Assembly (NCBI GenBank): GCA_963780655.1 | Contig: CAWACP010000004.1 | Coordinates: forward strand, 620,001-684,000 | DNA length: 64,000 nt | Source of the DNA: CAWACP01 sp963780655 | GTDB taxonomy: Bacteria; Acidobacteriota; Terriglobia; Bryobacterales; Bryobacteraceae | Reading direction: 5' to 3' | In this document: positions 51,791 to 61,525 of the stretch, piece by piece | Layout of the letters: each line of letters starts with the position of its first letter | Position numbering within the stretch: the stretch's first letter is position 1 | Program-made: the position numbers and the translations under genes | Notes under the pieces: model-generated | What the model saw: the letters and a program-made list of their open reading frames with translations, nothing else | Told to the model about the DNA's origin: nothing | Database searches by the model: none

Positions 51791-52433
51791 GGTCCGAACC
51801 AGTCTGTGCTTTGGCGCCGCAGTACTCATTATTGTGGCGGTGTTCGCGACGCCTCTGGCCCTCGTTGCCAGAGTCTACCTGGCGACTGCCTTCGTCGTCA
51901 TGAACCTGCTGCTGAATATTGCCGCGCCGCTCTTGATCGTGTGTGGATTGCCGCGCAGTATCGCGGCGAAGGTGCGCGTGCCCGTGCTGTTGGGCTGGCT
52001 CGCCGGCGTGCTCTCGCTGATCGTGTGGTATGTTCCGAAATTCTACAACGCAGCCATCCAGAGCCCCGCTCTCGGCGCGCTGGAGGCGGCAAGCTGGCTC
52101 GTCGGCGGCGTGCTGTTCTTTATGCCGTTCTATACGCCCGCTCGGGAGAACCGCGTCAAATCGGTGCCGCCCGGCGTACTCTATCTTTTCGGGATCGCGA
52201 TCCTGGCCTCCGTGCTGGGGCTGCGGCTCGCGACGATTCAGCCCGGGCACTACAGCGATTATCTGGCGCCAAGAGATCCGCTCGGAATTCTGAATTCACT
52301 GCAGACCACCTGGCAGCTCGGTCCTGATGATGACCAGCAGACCGCCGGCTTCACGCTGTGGCTGGGAACGATTTTTGTTTATTTGTGGTCGGTGATGCTG
52401 CTGTTCTTTCGAATGTATCGAGGCGAACGTTGA
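51789..52433 (+). CDS. CtaG-like (Caa3-type assembly) membrane protein
   Basis: A 214-residue multi-spanning protein, starting at ATG 51789 after GGAG 6 bp upstream. Helices occur at about 7-25, 30-55, 80-100 and others. NLLLNIAAPLLIVCGLP and LVGGVLFFMPFYTPARENRV recall the cytochrome c oxidase assembly factor CtaG/Caa3 family, which delivers copper to subunit II. The metal residues are not distinctive, so this is moderate evidence. Upstream codons extend the frame but are not membrane-like. Confidence 0.7.
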   Translation: MVRTSLCFGAAVLIIVAVFATPLALVARVYLATAFVVMNLLLNIAAPLLIVCGLPRSIAAKVRVPVLLGWLAGVLSLIVWYVPKFYNAAIQSPALGALEAASWLVGGVLFFMPFYTPARENRVKSVPPGVLYLFGIAILASVLGLRLATIQPGHYSDYLAPRDPLGILNSLQTTWQLGPDDDQQTAGFTLWLGTIFVYLWSVMLLFFRMYRGER

Positions 52434-52443
52434 GCATCTTTAA

Positions 52444-52468
52444 GTGCAGGCTAAGAGCCTGCTCTACG
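52444..52468. repeat. Family B hairpin repeat
   Basis: TGCAGGCTAAGAGCCTGCTC followed by TAC, immediately after the CtaG-like gene. The minus-strand TAG stop codon of the LarA-like gene (52464-52466) lies within it. Confidence 0.8.
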
Positions 52469-53738
52469 CCGCCAGTGCCTGCGCCAGTACATACGGACCT
52501 TCCGGCATCACGGCGACTTCCGCCGAGTGCGGCAGGCCGTCAAGCAGCGCTTCCACCGCCGCCTGCGCGGTCGTATACACGCGGCCCCATAACGACGGAT
52601 AGTAGTCGGCGGGCAGACCCGGAATGTAGTAGAGCAGGTCGGCTTTCTGCGCCACCAGCGCGAGCTTCTCGAGCTGCCACTGATCTACCGTGACCGGCGC
52701 ATTCGCGATGCGATCGAGGAAGGCGGCGCTACTCAGGCCGCCGCGCAGCATGCCCGCGAATTCGGCCGCGCCCGGACCTTCCGTACACGCGGCGCACAGC
52801 AGGATGCGGCCGCCCGGTCTCACGATCTGCCCGGCTGCGGTAACGCCCTTGATGGCCTGGTAGAAGGTCAGATCGAGCGGGTAACCCGCCGCGGTGGTGA
52901 TCACCGCGTCCACTGCCGAGCCGAGTTGGTGAAGCATGACCTCGGAGACGGCCCTCATGCCCGCCGCGTGCGCCGCTTCGGGCTCGCCCGCAAACACGCC
53001 CGCGATGCGCCGGTCGCGCGTGAGCGCAACGTCGAGCAGGAAATCGTGGCGGGCCATGCGCGCTATCTCGAGCAGCTCCTGATGCAGCACATTGCCCTCG
53101 ATGGAGCCTTCGACAGCGCGCGGATGGCGCATGAATTTCGGGCTGTGAATGGTTTTGATGGTCTCCTGCGCGGCCAGCCCCGGCGCCACCAGCTTGCGCC
53201 CGCCGGAGAAGCCCAACATGAGGTGCGGCTCGATCAGTCCCAGCGTGATGTGCAGATCGGCGGCGATGAACCGCTCGTCGATCCAGACCGGCGTGCCCGC
53301 GCGCGTCTCGCCCAGCCAGCGGTGTTCGCCGCGCTCGCGGGCATGGTGATTCTCGATCCGATACGTCCGGGCGATCTCCGGCCCGGCGATCTCGTCGATC
53401 TCGGCAGGCGTTGCGGGCCGATGGAGCCCGGTTGCGATCATGATCACAATGGCGTCGCGATGAATGCCTGCGCGTTCAAGACGCGCGAGGAGGGGCGCCA
53501 GCACCAGGCGATTCGGCGCCGGCCGCGTGATGTCGCAGACCGAGATGGCAGCGCTGCGACGTCCGTGCGCCAAATGGGACAGCGGCGGACCGGCCAGCGG
53601 CGAATCGAGGGCGCGTTCGATCGCCCCGACGGCATCGGGCAGAGCATCGGCCGAGCGCGCGTCCAGCACGCGCCAGCGATAGCTTTCAGGCAGGTTCAGG
53701 AGCAGGCCGGCCCGGTCGAACGCCACGCGGAGTTCCAT
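52464..53738 (-). CDS. Nickel-dependent lactate racemase-like (LarA family)
   Basis: A 424-residue LarA-family protein. Residues equivalent to the Lactobacillus plantarum enzyme are present with a constant offset of two: H106 (GLHRPAT), H172 (EPHLMLG), K182 (GFSGGRK) and H198 (TIHSPKF). These hold the nickel-pincer cofactor and perform racemisation. Family members act on lactate or other alpha-hydroxy acids. No cofactor synthesis genes larB, larC or larE are in the window, so they must be elsewhere if this is a functional enzyme. The stop codon lies in a family B repeat. Confidence 0.85.
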   Translation of the reverse strand: MELRVAFDRAGLLLNLPESYRWRVLDARSADALPDAVGAIERALDSPLAGPPLSHLAHGRRSAAISVCDITRPAPNRLVLAPLLARLERAGIHRDAIVIMIATGLHRPATPAEIDEIAGPEIARTYRIENHHARERGEHRWLGETRAGTPVWIDERFIAADLHITLGLIEPHLMLGFSGGRKLVAPGLAAQETIKTIHSPKFMRHPRAVEGSIEGNVLHQELLEIARMARHDFLLDVALTRDRRIAGVFAGEPEAAHAAGMRAVSEVMLHQLGSAVDAVITTAAGYPLDLTFYQAIKGVTAAGQIVRPGGRILLCAACTEGPGAAEFAGMLRGGLSSAAFLDRIANAPVTVDQWQLEKLALVAQKADLLYYIPGLPADYYPSLWGRVYTTAQAAVEALLDGLPHSAEVAVMPEGPYVLAQALAA

Positions 53739-53776
53739 ACCGGCACGTTAGCACGAGAACACGGCGGCAGAGCTCC

Positions 53777-53862
53777 GTGGGGCAGACGATCGGTTTATGT
53801 CGTCTGCCTGTTCGAGTGCGCGGGCATGGCAGACGACGAAGCCCGATCGTCTGCCCCACGGG
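53777..53862. repeat. Family C double hairpin
   Basis: GTGGGGCAGACGATCGG at the left and CCGATCGTCTGCCCCAC at the right bound an 85-bp inverted repeat, with inner GTCGTCTGCC / GGCAGACGAC arms. It lies between the LarA-like and radical SAM genes. Confidence 0.8.
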
Positions 53863-53878
53863 GAGGCGAAGCTGGATA

Positions 53879-54916
53879 CTACTTCGTCTCGATGTGTACC
53901 AGGTTGTTCTCCGCGCGCGCCTCGGCCGTCAGGTTGTCATCGATGGTCTGGGGGTCGCGGAAGAAATCGAAGTAGGAGATCTGGTGCACGCAGGAGACGG
54001 TGCAGTACGGCGCGCAGCTCTTCTTCGTGAAGTAATGGCGCCGGACGTCTTCGCGGGTATATTCGACCAGAGGCTTCGCCGGGTATCCGCGCTGCTGCGA
54101 ACAGTAATGCACCAGGCCATCCTCGCAGATGTAGAGATACCGGCCGCCGGCGCGGCAACGCCACTCACTCGGCTCACCGAGCGCCATCTTGTCCTGGAAA
54201 TAGTTGATCTGGGCGAAATTCCGCTTTTCGAAGCCCTTCATCTCCATGAACACGGTGCGCTCGCGCTCGCCCAGCGGCCGGAGCTGGCCGTCGCCGTCAT
54301 GAATGATGCCCACCGTGGATGTGAACCCAAGATCGACGGCGCGCTTGCCGACGACCAGGGCGTCCTGCGGATCGCGAATACCGCCGCCCAGAACCGAATT
54401 GATGTTCACGTGAAAGAGCGCGTGCTCGGCCAGAACCTGCAGCTTCTTGTCCAGCACCTTCAGGCTCTTCTTCGACACGTCATCCGGCATCACGTTGTCA
54501 ATGCTGATCTGCATGTGATCGAGGCCGGCCTGGTTCAGCCGCTGCACGCGATCGGGCGTGAGCAGGTAACCGTTCGTGATCATGCAGGCCAGCCCGCCGT
54601 TCGAGCGCACGCGTGAAATCAGCTCGTCCAGGTCGGGATGCAGGCACGGCTCGCCGCCGCTGAAGGTGACGATGCTCGTGCCCAGCTCAGCCAGCCTGTC
54701 GAGCCGCTGGAACATAACGTCCTTCGGCACCGGCTTCGAGTAGTTGTCGTATTCGTTACAGTACGCGCAGGTGAGATTACAGCGCCGTATCGGGATGATG
54801 TGCGCCATCACCGGGTGCCTGGTTGACAGGGCCCCTCTTGCGATCAGGCGCAGCTCCCGCAGGCGCCGTTTGAGTGCGACGATGTCCCTGCGTAACCTGA
54901 ATGCCCTGTTAGGCAT
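53879..54916 (-). CDS. Radical SAM protein
   Basis: A 345-residue radical SAM enzyme. The cluster motif CNLTCAYC (C46, C50, C53) and TFSGGEPCLHPD are standard. A C-terminal cysteine-rich part (CRAGGRYLYICEDGLVHYC, CAPYCTVSCVHQ) probably binds one or two further iron-sulfur clusters in a SPASM-like arrangement. The N-terminal ~35 residues are basic and helical; a later start near MAHIIPIRRC is possible. The substrate is unknown, and no precursor peptide gene was found nearby. Confidence 0.8.
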   Translation of the reverse strand: MPNRAFRLRRDIVALKRRLRELRLIARGALSTRHPVMAHIIPIRRCNLTCAYCNEYDNYSKPVPKDVMFQRLDRLAELGTSIVTFSGGEPCLHPDLDELISRVRSNGGLACMITNGYLLTPDRVQRLNQAGLDHMQISIDNVMPDDVSKKSLKVLDKKLQVLAEHALFHVNINSVLGGGIRDPQDALVVGKRAVDLGFTSTVGIIHDGDGQLRPLGERERTVFMEMKGFEKRNFAQINYFQDKMALGEPSEWRCRAGGRYLYICEDGLVHYCSQQRGYPAKPLVEYTREDVRRHYFTKKSCAPYCTVSCVHQISYFDFFRDPQTIDDNLTAEARAENNLVHIETK

Positions 54917-55030
54917 ACGTCAATCATCCATTGTAATCGCACGGCCCCTTCGCGGGCACGCGTTCAGCCTTGTTCCGCAGCTATGGGCAGCCGAACGGCG
55001 AGAATACTGATCTGAACGATGTTACCGCAC

Positions 55031-55537
55031 TCATTCGCTGGGCGCGCCGGACTGGGAAGCTTCCTCGGCCGCCGCCGGACCTGCCGCCTGAGCTTCCAGA
55101 ATGAGCTCCTTCGCCCGGTCCACCTGATCGCGGGCCACCATTACGTCGAACGCCAGGTTGGGCAGCACCGAATCGCCGGTGATCATGGCCATGACGCCGT
55201 TGGACTCCAGCACGGCTTTGATGGAATTCGCCTCCATTTCGCCCAGAGGCGAGCCCTCGCTGTGATAGATACTGACCACATCGAGCTCGTGCGAAGGATC
55301 GAAGTGCTGCACTTCATCCGGCAGCGGATTCGCGGCAATGATCTCTTCGGCGCGGGTTACGTCCTCGTTCCGCACCTGAACTTCCCAGGTTCCTTCGGGA
55401 ACATCAGGCGACGTGTCGTCCAGCAGGTTCGAAGGAATCCCCTCGGCCGTGAGAAGGTCGATGATGGTGCGGCAGTCGTCTTCTGCAGTGGCGTCCATCG
55501 ACCGGTAAACCGTCACGTAGCTCGTTTCGCCGCTCAT
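55031..55537 (-). CDS. Hypothetical protein with two DUF2007-like halves
   Basis: A 168-residue acidic protein. The first half (about 6-75: VTVYRSMDATAEDDCRTIIDLLTAEGIPSNLLDD...VQVRNEDVTRAEEII) and the second (about 85-150: VVSIYHSEGSPLGEMEANSIKAVLESNGVMAMI...VMVARDQVDRAKELI) repeat one pattern. Each has a beta strand, a helix, a strand and a closing VxxxDVxRAxELI, like DUF2007/signal-transducing PII-like modules. ATG 55537 gives this arrangement. Function unknown. It is divergent from the YtxH gene. Confidence 0.72.
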   Translation of the reverse strand: MSGETSYVTVYRSMDATAEDDCRTIIDLLTAEGIPSNLLDDTSPDVPEGTWEVQVRNEDVTRAEEIIAANPLPDEVQHFDPSHELDVVSIYHSEGSPLGEMEANSIKAVLESNGVMAMITGDSVLPNLAFDVMVARDQVDRAKELILEAQAAGPAAAEEASQSGAPSE

Positions 55538-55606
55538 TGTTCGAGGATAGCAGCGGCGGCGTGGGCGGCGCTGGAGTCGAGGCGCTAGAATGGGACCGGA
55601 GGAAAT

Positions 55607-55900
55607 ATGGCTCAAGATGACAGCGGCAGCGGTCTGGTGTGGTTCATTGCTGGAGCGGCAGTAGGCGCGGCAGTCGCGCTTCTTTTCGCGCCCGCTACCG
55701 GCGAGGAAACGCGTAAACTGATTGCGGACAAAACCGAAGAAGGCCGCGGCAAGCTGGCCGAGCAGGGACGCGTAGCAGTGGAGCGCGGCCGTGAGCTCTA
55801 CGAGAAGGGCCGCAAGGTGGCGGACGACGCGGCCGAAATGTTCGAGCGCGGCCGTAAGCTGGCGGAAGGCGCGATTGGCAATATCGGCAGCAAATCCTGA
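55607..55900 (+). CDS. YtxH-domain membrane protein
   Basis: A 97-residue protein with a strong GGAGGAAAT ribosome binding site. One membrane helix (about residues 9-30, LVWFIAGAAVGAAVALLFAPATGEETRKLI) carries the YtxH GxxxGxxxALLFAPxxGxExR signature. The rest is an amphipathic helix with repeated RGRELYEKGRKVADDAAEMFERGRKLAEG units. Such proteins are often stress-induced. It lies 16 bp upstream of the dehydrogenase gene and is probably co-transcribed. Confidence 0.85.
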   Translation: MAQDDSGSGLVWFIAGAAVGAAVALLFAPATGEETRKLIADKTEEGRGKLAEQGRVAVERGRELYEKGRKVADDAAEMFERGRKLAEGAIGNIGSKS

Positions 55901-55916
55901 GCCGGGAATCGCTGAC

Positions 55917-57497
<1,581 letters not shown>

Positions 57498-57517
57498 GGC
57501 CGGCTCGGTTCCAGGGG

Positions 57518-57546
57518 TTGTTCCGTCAGTCGGGCTCGTGTATACT
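57518..57546 (+). promoter_or_regulatory. Candidate sigma-70 promoter for the GlsB-type gene
   Basis: TTGTTC (57518-57523) and TATACT (57541-57546) are separated by 17 bp. The ATG at 57582 follows AAAGGAGACA. The gap from the upstream gene is short (84 bp), so the promoter seems specific to this gene. Confidence 0.55.
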
Positions 57547-57581
57547 CTCCGAACGTTGGTTGACCATACAAAGGAGACAAG

Positions 57582-57830
57582 ATGTCGTTTTTGGCGTGGA
57601 TCATCCTGGGGCTGATTGCCGGGTTCATCGGCAGCAAAATCGTAAACAAGCGGGGCGAGGGCCTGCTCCTTGACATTATCCTGGGCGTCATCGGGGCGTT
57701 CGTCGGCGGGTGGCTGTTTACCATGTTCGGCGCGCACGGAGTCACCGGGCTGAACCTTTACAGCATGCTTGTGGCTGTTGTGGGCGCCATCGTGGTACTC
57801 GTGGTTTATCACGCAATTCGACGAGTCTGA
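57582..57830 (+). CDS. GlsB/YeaQ/YmgE-family small membrane protein
   Basis: An 82-residue protein with three hydrophobic helices. FLAWIILGLIAGFIGSKIVNKRGEGLLLDIILGVIGAFVGGWLF is the transglycosylase-associated (GlsB) signature, with glycine-rich helices. Members are induced by stress in many bacteria; function is not firmly known. It has its own likely promoter and a good Shine-Dalgarno. The rhamnosidase frame starts inside or directly after it. Confidence 0.9.
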   Translation: MSFLAWIILGLIAGFIGSKIVNKRGEGLLLDIILGVIGAFVGGWLFTMFGAHGVTGLNLYSMLVAVVGAIVVLVVYHAIRRV

Positions 57831-60800
57831 TTCCCGGTGGGCGGCCTGCGCAGTTGCTTCTCTGATACTCGCTACAAGTTGCCTGGCCGCAACAGGGCCG
57901 CGAGTTGTCGGGCTCAAAGCCGACGCCGCTGTGGAACCGCTCGGGATTGACGATCCGTCCCCGCGCTTTTCATGGCGCATTGAAGCAGACCGCGGCGGCG
58001 TTCACCAGACGGCGTATCGTGTTGTGGTGGCGACCTCCGCCACATCGGCCGAGCGCGCGCACGGCCCCGGCGTGATCTGGGATTCGAAGGTCATCCGATC
58101 GGACGATCCGTTTCTCGTGTACGCCGGGCCGGCGCTCGCGTCCCGTACTCGTTATTACTGGACGGTGCGCGTCGCGATCAACGGAGCAACGGGCGTACTT
58201 GCCGGGCCCGTGAGCTCGTTCGAGACAGCTTATCTCAGCGCCGCTGAATGGAAGGGCGACTGGATCTCGGGACCGCAGCGAATCGAAAGGCCCCTTACCG
58301 CGGCGGAGGGAGCAGATGACGACGCCTGCTGCCTCGCCGTCGATACGAGCCTCTACGCACCGGCCGCTGCCGGCGACTCCACTATCAAGGTGACCAGCGT
58401 TGCCGGTTTTGTGGCGGGCCGTCACTTCACCATCGGCGGCGAGACCGTGACCACATCCCAGGTGGGATCGCCAGCTTTCGCCACCGTCCTCGCGTCCGCC
58501 GCGAGCGCCGGCGCAGACAACATAAAGGTGGCGCGCGTATCTGGTTTCGCGCGCGGTCTTCCGATCACCATCGGCTCATTCCACGCGGAGGTGCGTTCGG
58601 TGGGCTCCGCTGCGGCAATGACAAGGCTGGCCGAGGCGGCGGCTGCGGGGGATGCTGCCGCCCAACTCAGAGCCCGCGTGAACATCCGAACCGGGGAACC
58701 GATCGTCATCGGCGAAGAGCGCGGGATCATTACTCAAGTAATAATCGGGCAGGAACACAGCGCAGCCGCGCAACCGGCCGGCATGGGCGGAGCGAACGCA
58801 GGCCCGGCGAGCGCCCCCACGATCACGGTCCGGTTCACGCCCGCTTTATCGTCAGCGCACGCTGCCGGCGCCGCGGTTCTCCTGCCGGGCACGGGCATCA
58901 CGTTCTCGCCGACGCTGCCTTCGGCCCTCCCCCGCGGGACGAACGTCACCACGCCCGGCGCCGGAGTCTCGTTCACGCCGCCGCTGAAATCGGCATACGA
59001 AGCGAGCACGAAAATCACTGGCGAGGCGCCCGAGGATTTTTGCCGCCCTTCCGGCGTGCGGGGCAATTCAGGCGCATGTCGGGAAATCCGGCCCGCGCCC
59101 ATGCTGCGGAAGCCCTTTACAGTGGCTCCGGTATCCGAGCATGGGCCCTTGGTTTCCGCGCGCGTCTACTCGGCTGGTCTCGCTTACAACAACATGACGC
59201 TGAACGGGACGCGCACTTCGGGCCGGCTGCTCGATCCGGGATTCACTAACTACGCCCGCACCGTGCTCTACACCACCGATGACGTCACCGGTCTGATGCG
59301 GCAGGAGCAGAGCGCGGCGGCGAAGAACGCGATCGCCACTCAGCTCGGCTCCGGCCAGTTCGATGACGAGACCACCTCGGGCGACTGGAATTGGGAATAC
59401 GCCGAGTGGCGGGCGACGCCGCGCCTGCGGCTGGATTTGTACTTGAAGTACGCTGACGGCGCCGAGCAGCTTATCAAGTCGGACGGCTCCTGGAAGGTCA
59501 CCACCGCCGGCCCCACGCGCTACGACGGTTACTATGTGGGCGAAACTTACGATGCCCGGCGCGAGATCGCCGGCTGGGACGCTCCGGACTATGATGACTC
59601 GGCATGGCAGGCCGCTCGGGTGGTTACCGGTTCAAAGGGCGTATTGCGCGCGGAACAGGAAGAGGCCACCCGGGAGGTGGCGCACAGCGCGCCGGGACCG
59701 CGCACCAATCCGAAGCCTGGTGTCTATGTCTGGGACACGGGCCTGCAGAGAGCCGGCTGGGCGGTGGTGAGCGTTTATGGCGCGCGACGCGGCACGCCCA
59801 TCCAGATCAGTTACTCCGATAAGACCGCCGCCGACGGGACGGTAAGTTCGTTCGGCTACACGGCCGACGGTCAGATTCAGACCGACTATTACATTGCCAA
59901 AGGGACCGGAACCGCGGACCACCCCGAGTTATTCATGCCGCAGTTCACTTACAAGGGCTTCCAGTATATCCAGATCAGCTCGCCGTCGGATCCAGCGAAT
60001 CAGGCCGGGGGCACGCCACAGCCACTGCCCGACGGAGTGGTCGCGACGGTTGATTCTATCCGCGAAATCCGTGCGCCCCTGCAGGACACGGGAGGCTTTG
60101 ACGCGGGGAATCCACTGCTGTACACGATCGAGCGCAACACTCGAGCGGCAGTCGCGGAGAACTACGCCGCCGGAATCATCACCGACACCCCGGAGTACGA
60201 AAAGAACCCCTGGACAGGCGATGCGGCTCTCTCTGCTCCCACGGCTTCGCTTTTGTTCGACACGGAGCGCCAGTATATGAAGTCGCTCCAGGACATGGTG
60301 GACAATCAGGTGGCCGCCACAGGTGAGGTAAGTGTGCTCGCTCCGACTAACAAGGGCTACGGCTACGTCGGACAGACATTCAAACCAGCGGCGAACGGCG
60401 GGGCCACGCCGATCTGGGATGCCTTCTGGTTCGTCCTGCCGTGGGAGTCGTACATGCGCTATGGCGACATACGAACGCTGCACATCGCTTACCCGCTGAT
60501 GCAGAAGTACCTCGATGAATGGATTCCACGATGGACGGATAAGGACGGCGATAACTATCGGTACACCCTGACCTCAGGCCTGGGCGACTGGGACCCGCCA
60601 ACCGGTGCGGACGCCGCCGAGGGCGCGCCCGCCAGAGTGCATATCCCGCCAGTCGTCGCGCCAGCCACTACCGCTTACTATGCTTATCTCGCGAAGATCG
60701 CGGCCGACTCGGCTCGAGCGCTGGGCCGCACTGCGGATGCGGCGCATTTCGATCAGGTCTTCGCGGACATCCGCCGGGACCTCAACGCCCGCTGGTGGGA

Positions 60801-61503
60801 CGCCGGCGTGGGCTACTATCGCGAAGGCTCCGACCAGATCTTTCTCCAGACCATGCAGGTGCTGCCGCTGGCGTTTGACCTTGTGCCGGAGGACAAACGC
60901 GCGGACCTGGAAGCGAAGCTCGTGGACGACATTATGGAGACTCGCGCGGGCCACGAAGAGGTCGGCATCGCGGGCGCGCGCTGGATACTGCCGGTGCTCA
61001 GCCAGGCTGACGCGGAAGGAGTCGCCGGGGCGGCCGATGCCGCGTACGCCGTGGCCTCGCAGACCACCTATCCGAGTTACGGATACTGGGTCTCGCTGGG
61101 GTGGACATCGCTGGGCGAGTCGTGGGAGAAATCCAGCCGGACGCGATCGCACCATATGTTCGGCCCCGTCACGCAGTGGTTCTACGAGAATCTGGCGGGC
61201 ATCCGGCCGCTCGAACCCGGCTATAAGCAGATTGCATTTTCTCCCACCATTCCCGCCGGGCTGGATCATGCGGCGGCGACTTACGACAGCGTGCGCGGCA
61301 GGATCGCGTCCTCGTGGCGGCGCGAGGGTTCCACGCTGACGCTCGAGGTTATCGTGCCTCCGAACGCGACCGGGCAGGTGTATGTTCCCGCCTTCGCGCC
61401 AGACCACGTAACCGTCACTCATGCGAAGTTCGTGAGTAAGCAGGGCACGCGTTTGGTGTATCGTGTCGAGTCGGGGAGTTACCGGTTCACGATACGCCGG
61501 TAA
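57769..61503 (+). CDS. Alpha-L-rhamnosidase (GH78) with a repeat insertion
   Basis: A large secreted GH78-like protein (1244 residues from TTG 57769). A signal segment (AACAVASLILATSCLAATG) precedes the N-domain, starting VVGLKADAAVEPLGIDDPSPRFSWRIEAD. Residues about 195-430 form an insert with repeats of TIKVxxVAGFxxGxxxTIGxxxxxxxxVGS. The rhamnosidase core resumes at PLVSARVYSAGLAYNNMTLNGTR, and the (alpha/alpha)6 barrel runs from about 790, including FWFVLPWESYMRYGD. No ATG or GTG precedes the signal peptide: the only in-frame starts are TTG codons (57769, 57778) inside glsB. Start unknown or a frameshift. Confidence 0.78.
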   Translation: MWLLWAPSWYSWFITQFDESDSRWAACAVASLILATSCLAATGPRVVGLKADAAVEPLGIDDPSPRFSWRIEADRGGVHQTAYRVVVATSATSAERAHGPGVIWDSKVIRSDDPFLVYAGPALASRTRYYWTVRVAINGATGVLAGPVSSFETAYLSAAEWKGDWISGPQRIERPLTAAEGADDDACCLAVDTSLYAPAAAGDSTIKVTSVAGFVAGRHFTIGGETVTTSQVGSPAFATVLASAASAGADNIKVARVSGFARGLPITIGSFHAEVRSVGSAAAMTRLAEAAAAGDAAAQLRARVNIRTGEPIVIGEERGIITQVIIGQEHSAAAQPAGMGGANAGPASAPTITVRFTPALSSAHAAGAAVLLPGTGITFSPTLPSALPRGTNVTTPGAGVSFTPPLKSAYEASTKITGEAPEDFCRPSGVRGNSGACREIRPAPMLRKPFTVAPVSEHGPLVSARVYSAGLAYNNMTLNGTRTSGRLLDPGFTNYARTVLYTTDDVTGLMRQEQSAAAKNAIATQLGSGQFDDETTSGDWNWEYAEWRATPRLRLDLYLKYADGAEQLIKSDGSWKVTTAGPTRYDGYYVGETYDARREIAGWDAPDYDDSAWQAARVVTGSKGVLRAEQEEATREVAHSAPGPRTNPKPGVYVWDTGLQRAGWAVVSVYGARRGTPIQISYSDKTAADGTVSSFGYTADGQIQTDYYIAKGTGTADHPELFMPQFTYKGFQYIQISSPSDPANQAGGTPQPLPDGVVATVDSIREIRAPLQDTGGFDAGNPLLYTIERNTRAAVAENYAAGIITDTPEYEKNPWTGDAALSAPTASLLFDTERQYMKSLQDMVDNQVAATGEVSVLAPTNKGYGYVGQTFKPAANGGATPIWDAFWFVLPWESYMRYGDIRTLHIAYPLMQKYLDEWIPRWTDKDGDNYRYTLTSGLGDWDPPTGADAAEGAPARVHIPPVVAPATTAYYAYLAKIAADSARALGRTADAAHFDQVFADIRRDLNARWWDAGVGYYREGSDQIFLQTMQVLPLAFDLVPEDKRADLEAKLVDDIMETRAGHEEVGIAGARWILPVLSQADAEGVAGAADAAYAVASQTTYPSYGYWVSLGWTSLGESWEKSSRTRSHHMFGPVTQWFYENLAGIRPLEPGYKQIAFSPTIPAGLDHAAATYDSVRGRIASSWRREGSTLTLEVIVPPNATGQVYVPAFAPDHVTVTHAKFVSKQGTRLVYRVESGSYRFTIRR

Positions 61504-61525
61504 GTGCCGCCATTCAGACGCTCGC

